Below the pieces are notes generated by a model. The model ran no database searches and was not told the DNA's origin. It was given only the letters and a program-made list of their open reading frames with translations. A DNA stretch of 21,060 bases, taken from IMG/VR virus record IMGVR_UViG_3300020429_000018, positions 1-21,060 of that record; one strand, given 5' to 3'. The translations under genes were made by a program, and so were the position numbers. Positions 20,279 through 21,060 of the stretch are shown here, piece after piece (position 1 is the first letter of the stretch; each line of letters starts with the position of its first letter). The stretch is from a virus.

Positions 20279-20423
20279 CTTGTATAATAACAGAACCGTC
20301 GCACTGTGTCAACCCCCTATTATGGTATCCGATATGTGCTAACTCAATAAGAGTAAAAGACCCTACCAACAATAGATTAAATGTGGTTACAGGGTGAGTT
20401 AAGACTTTAAATACCGCTTTCAT
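20247..20423 (-). CDS. Possible 58-aa small membrane protein
   Basis: ATG at 20423 (MKAVFKVLTHPVTTFNLLLV) to TAA at 20247-20249. Residues 12-30 form one hydrophobic helix (VTTFNLLLVGSFTLIELAHI). It begins two bases after the T-run of the psbD terminator, without a clear Shine-Dalgarno. The composition looks like the small membrane proteins of cyanophages, but the consensus promoter at 20284-20312 lies in its 3' half. It may be real, overlapping the RNA gene, or chance. Confidence 0.35.
   Translation of the reverse strand: MKAVFKVLTHPVTTFNLLLVGSFTLIELAHIGYHNRGLTQCDGSVIIQESDATQGVTE
20284..20312 (-). promoter_or_regulatory. Sigma70 promoter TTGACA-17 bp-TATTAT
   Basis: Minus strand: -35 TTGACA (20312 to 20307), 17-base spacer, -10 TATTAT (20289 to 20284). 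Six of six and five of six consensus bases at ideal spacing make this the best host-type promoter in the window. Expected start near 20278. It lies inside the 58-aa ORF, which weakens that ORF or makes the two overlap. Confidence 0.6.
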
Positions 20424-20425
20424 AT

Positions 20426-20455
20426 AAAAAAAGACCCTCTACTATGTAGAGAGTC
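20426..20455 (-). terminator. Intrinsic terminator after psbD
   Basis: On the minus strand GACTCTCTA-CATAG-TAGAGGGTC (20455 to 20433) forms a 9-bp stem with one G-U pair, followed by seven T (20432 to 20426). It ends transcription 25-55 bases past the psbD stop. Confidence 0.75.
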
Positions 20456-20476
20456 TGATCCATCTCGAACTGAGAT

Positions 20477-20484
20477 TATTTATA
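20477..20484 (-). promoter_or_regulatory. TATAAATA octamer over the psbD stop codon
   Basis: Exact late consensus on the minus strand, formed by the final Leu codon, TAA stop and the next bases. It stands only 25 bases before the psbD terminator, so a transcript from it would be very short unless the terminator is read through into the 58-aa ORF. Listed as an observation with low weight. Confidence 0.25.
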
Positions 20485-21060
20485 ATGCGTTACCTCTTGG
20501 CAACACTTCTTCTGGGAACACAAAGTTCTCGTGTGGTTGGTCAACTGATGACATCCACGCTCTCATACCTTCATTTAAAAGAATATTCTTTGTATAGAAA
20601 GTCTCGAACTCTGGGTCTTCTGCTGCTCTTATCTCTTGAGATACAAAGTCGTATGCTCTGAGGTTAAGTGCAAGACCTACGATGCCGATAGATGATGTCC
20701 ACATACCCATAACAGGTACGAATAACATGAGGAAATGTAAGAACCTTTTGTTACTGAAAGCGATTCCGAATATCTGTGACCAGAATCTGTTTGCGGTAAT
20801 CATACTGTAAGTTTCTTCATCCTGTGTAGGATCAAATCCTCTGAACGTTGTGCTCAGTGATTCTCCCTCACTATAAATTGAACCGTCTTCATACAATGTA
20901 TTCTGTACGGTTGCACCGTGGATAGCACATAGAAGTGCTCCACCTAAGATTCCTGCAACACCCATCATGTGAAATGGATTCAGTGTAATGTTGTGGAAAC
21001 CTTGAATGAATAGGATGTAACGGAAGATTGCTGCGACACCGAATGATGGTGCGAAGAACC
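20480..21060 (-). CDS. psbD: Photosystem II reaction centre protein D2 (PsbD), C-terminal part; start beyond right edge
   Basis: About 193 C-terminal residues are visible; whole D2 is about 352 aa. The text [34 protein letters not shown] (the His that binds non-haem iron and QA), [27 protein letters not shown] (second iron His) and [20 protein letters not shown] with the C-terminus [12 protein letters not shown] are plainly D2. With D1, D2 holds the charge-separating cofactors in the thylakoid. Phage copies keep photosynthesis running while host psbA/psbD decay. Between ED and FRGF the loop reads [13 protein letters not shown] (13 residues) where I recall 6 in cyanobacterial D2, so the D-E loop seems enlarged by about seven. 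A terminator follows at 20426-20455. A TATAAATA spans the stop. Confidence 0.96.
   Translation of the reverse strand, partial: FFAPSFGVAAIFRYILFIQGFHNITLNPFHMMGVAGILGGALLCAIHGATVQNTLYEDGSIYSEGESLSTTFRGFDPTQDEETYSMITANRFWSQIFGIAFSNKRFLHFLMLFVPVMGMWTSSIGIVGLALNLRAYDFVSQEIRAAEDPEFETFYTKNILLNEGMRAWMSSVDQPHENFVFPEEVLPRGNAL

Noticed and set aside
20477-20484. Treating TATAAATA at the psbD stop as a firm late promoter
   Set aside because: Only 25 bases separate it from a strong terminator and no well-supported gene follows, so the match may come from the Leu-stop codons alone.

Overview
The window looks like part of a T4-like cyanophage genome (contractile-tailed myovirus of marine Synechococcus or Prochlorococcus). 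The evidence is T4-type morphogenesis genes (gp4, gp26, gp48, gp53, probable gp54), the T4-type replication/late-transcription genes gp32, gp33 and RNase H, and typical cyanophage genes (psbD, phoH, thyX, two 2OG-Fe(II) oxygenases, a glutaredoxin, a DUF1825 protein). The DNA is AT-rich and densely packed, and most minus-strand neighbours share ATGA or TAATG overlaps. No tRNA, CRISPR or insertion sequence was seen. All family names are from memory and motif reading; no database search was run.

Layout, left to right. (1) 1-5198, minus strand: tail and head-completion genes. Reading in the direction of transcription these are gp4, an unnamed structural gene, a gp54-like tube initiator, gp26 with a probable -1 frameshift into a gp51-like extension, then two large related tail proteins, the second cut by the left edge. 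(2) 5205-7360, plus strand: an island of gp48 and gp53. It diverges from gp4 with only six bases between start codons and carries a perfect late promoter inside gp4. gp53 ends in a very long Ser/Gly/Tyr tail. (3) 7357-19718, minus strand: one long gene train. It begins at the right with a 1055-aa virion protein and small genes, then a 2OG oxygenase, glutaredoxin, RNase H, small membrane proteins, ThyX, PhoH, an MGME1/RecB-like nuclease, gp33, DUF1825, gp32, a second 2OG oxygenase, an exported His/Cys-rich protein and an unknown gene. (4) 19729-20484: two small genes, then a region holding two intrinsic terminators, a consensus sigma70 promoter and a probable structured noncoding RNA of about 235 nt. 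(5) 20480-21060: the C-terminal part of psbD (photosystem II D2), running off the right edge.

How it works together: ThyX, RNase H, gp32 and the nuclease serve DNA synthesis and recombination; gp33 bridges the sliding clamp to host RNA polymerase at late promoters. Late-promoter octamers (NATAAATA, or CTAAATA variants) occur upstream of the tail and replication genes, and several are written into the stop codon of the preceding gene. PsbD, PhoH, the oxygenases and glutaredoxin are auxiliary functions that probably keep host photosynthesis and redox metabolism going during infection.

Most promising second looks: the gp26/gp51-like -1 frameshift with an internal Shine-Dalgarno-like element, the structured RNA downstream of psbD, the promoter/stop-codon overlaps, the altered zinc site and putative autoregulatory leader of gp32, and the D2 loop insertion.
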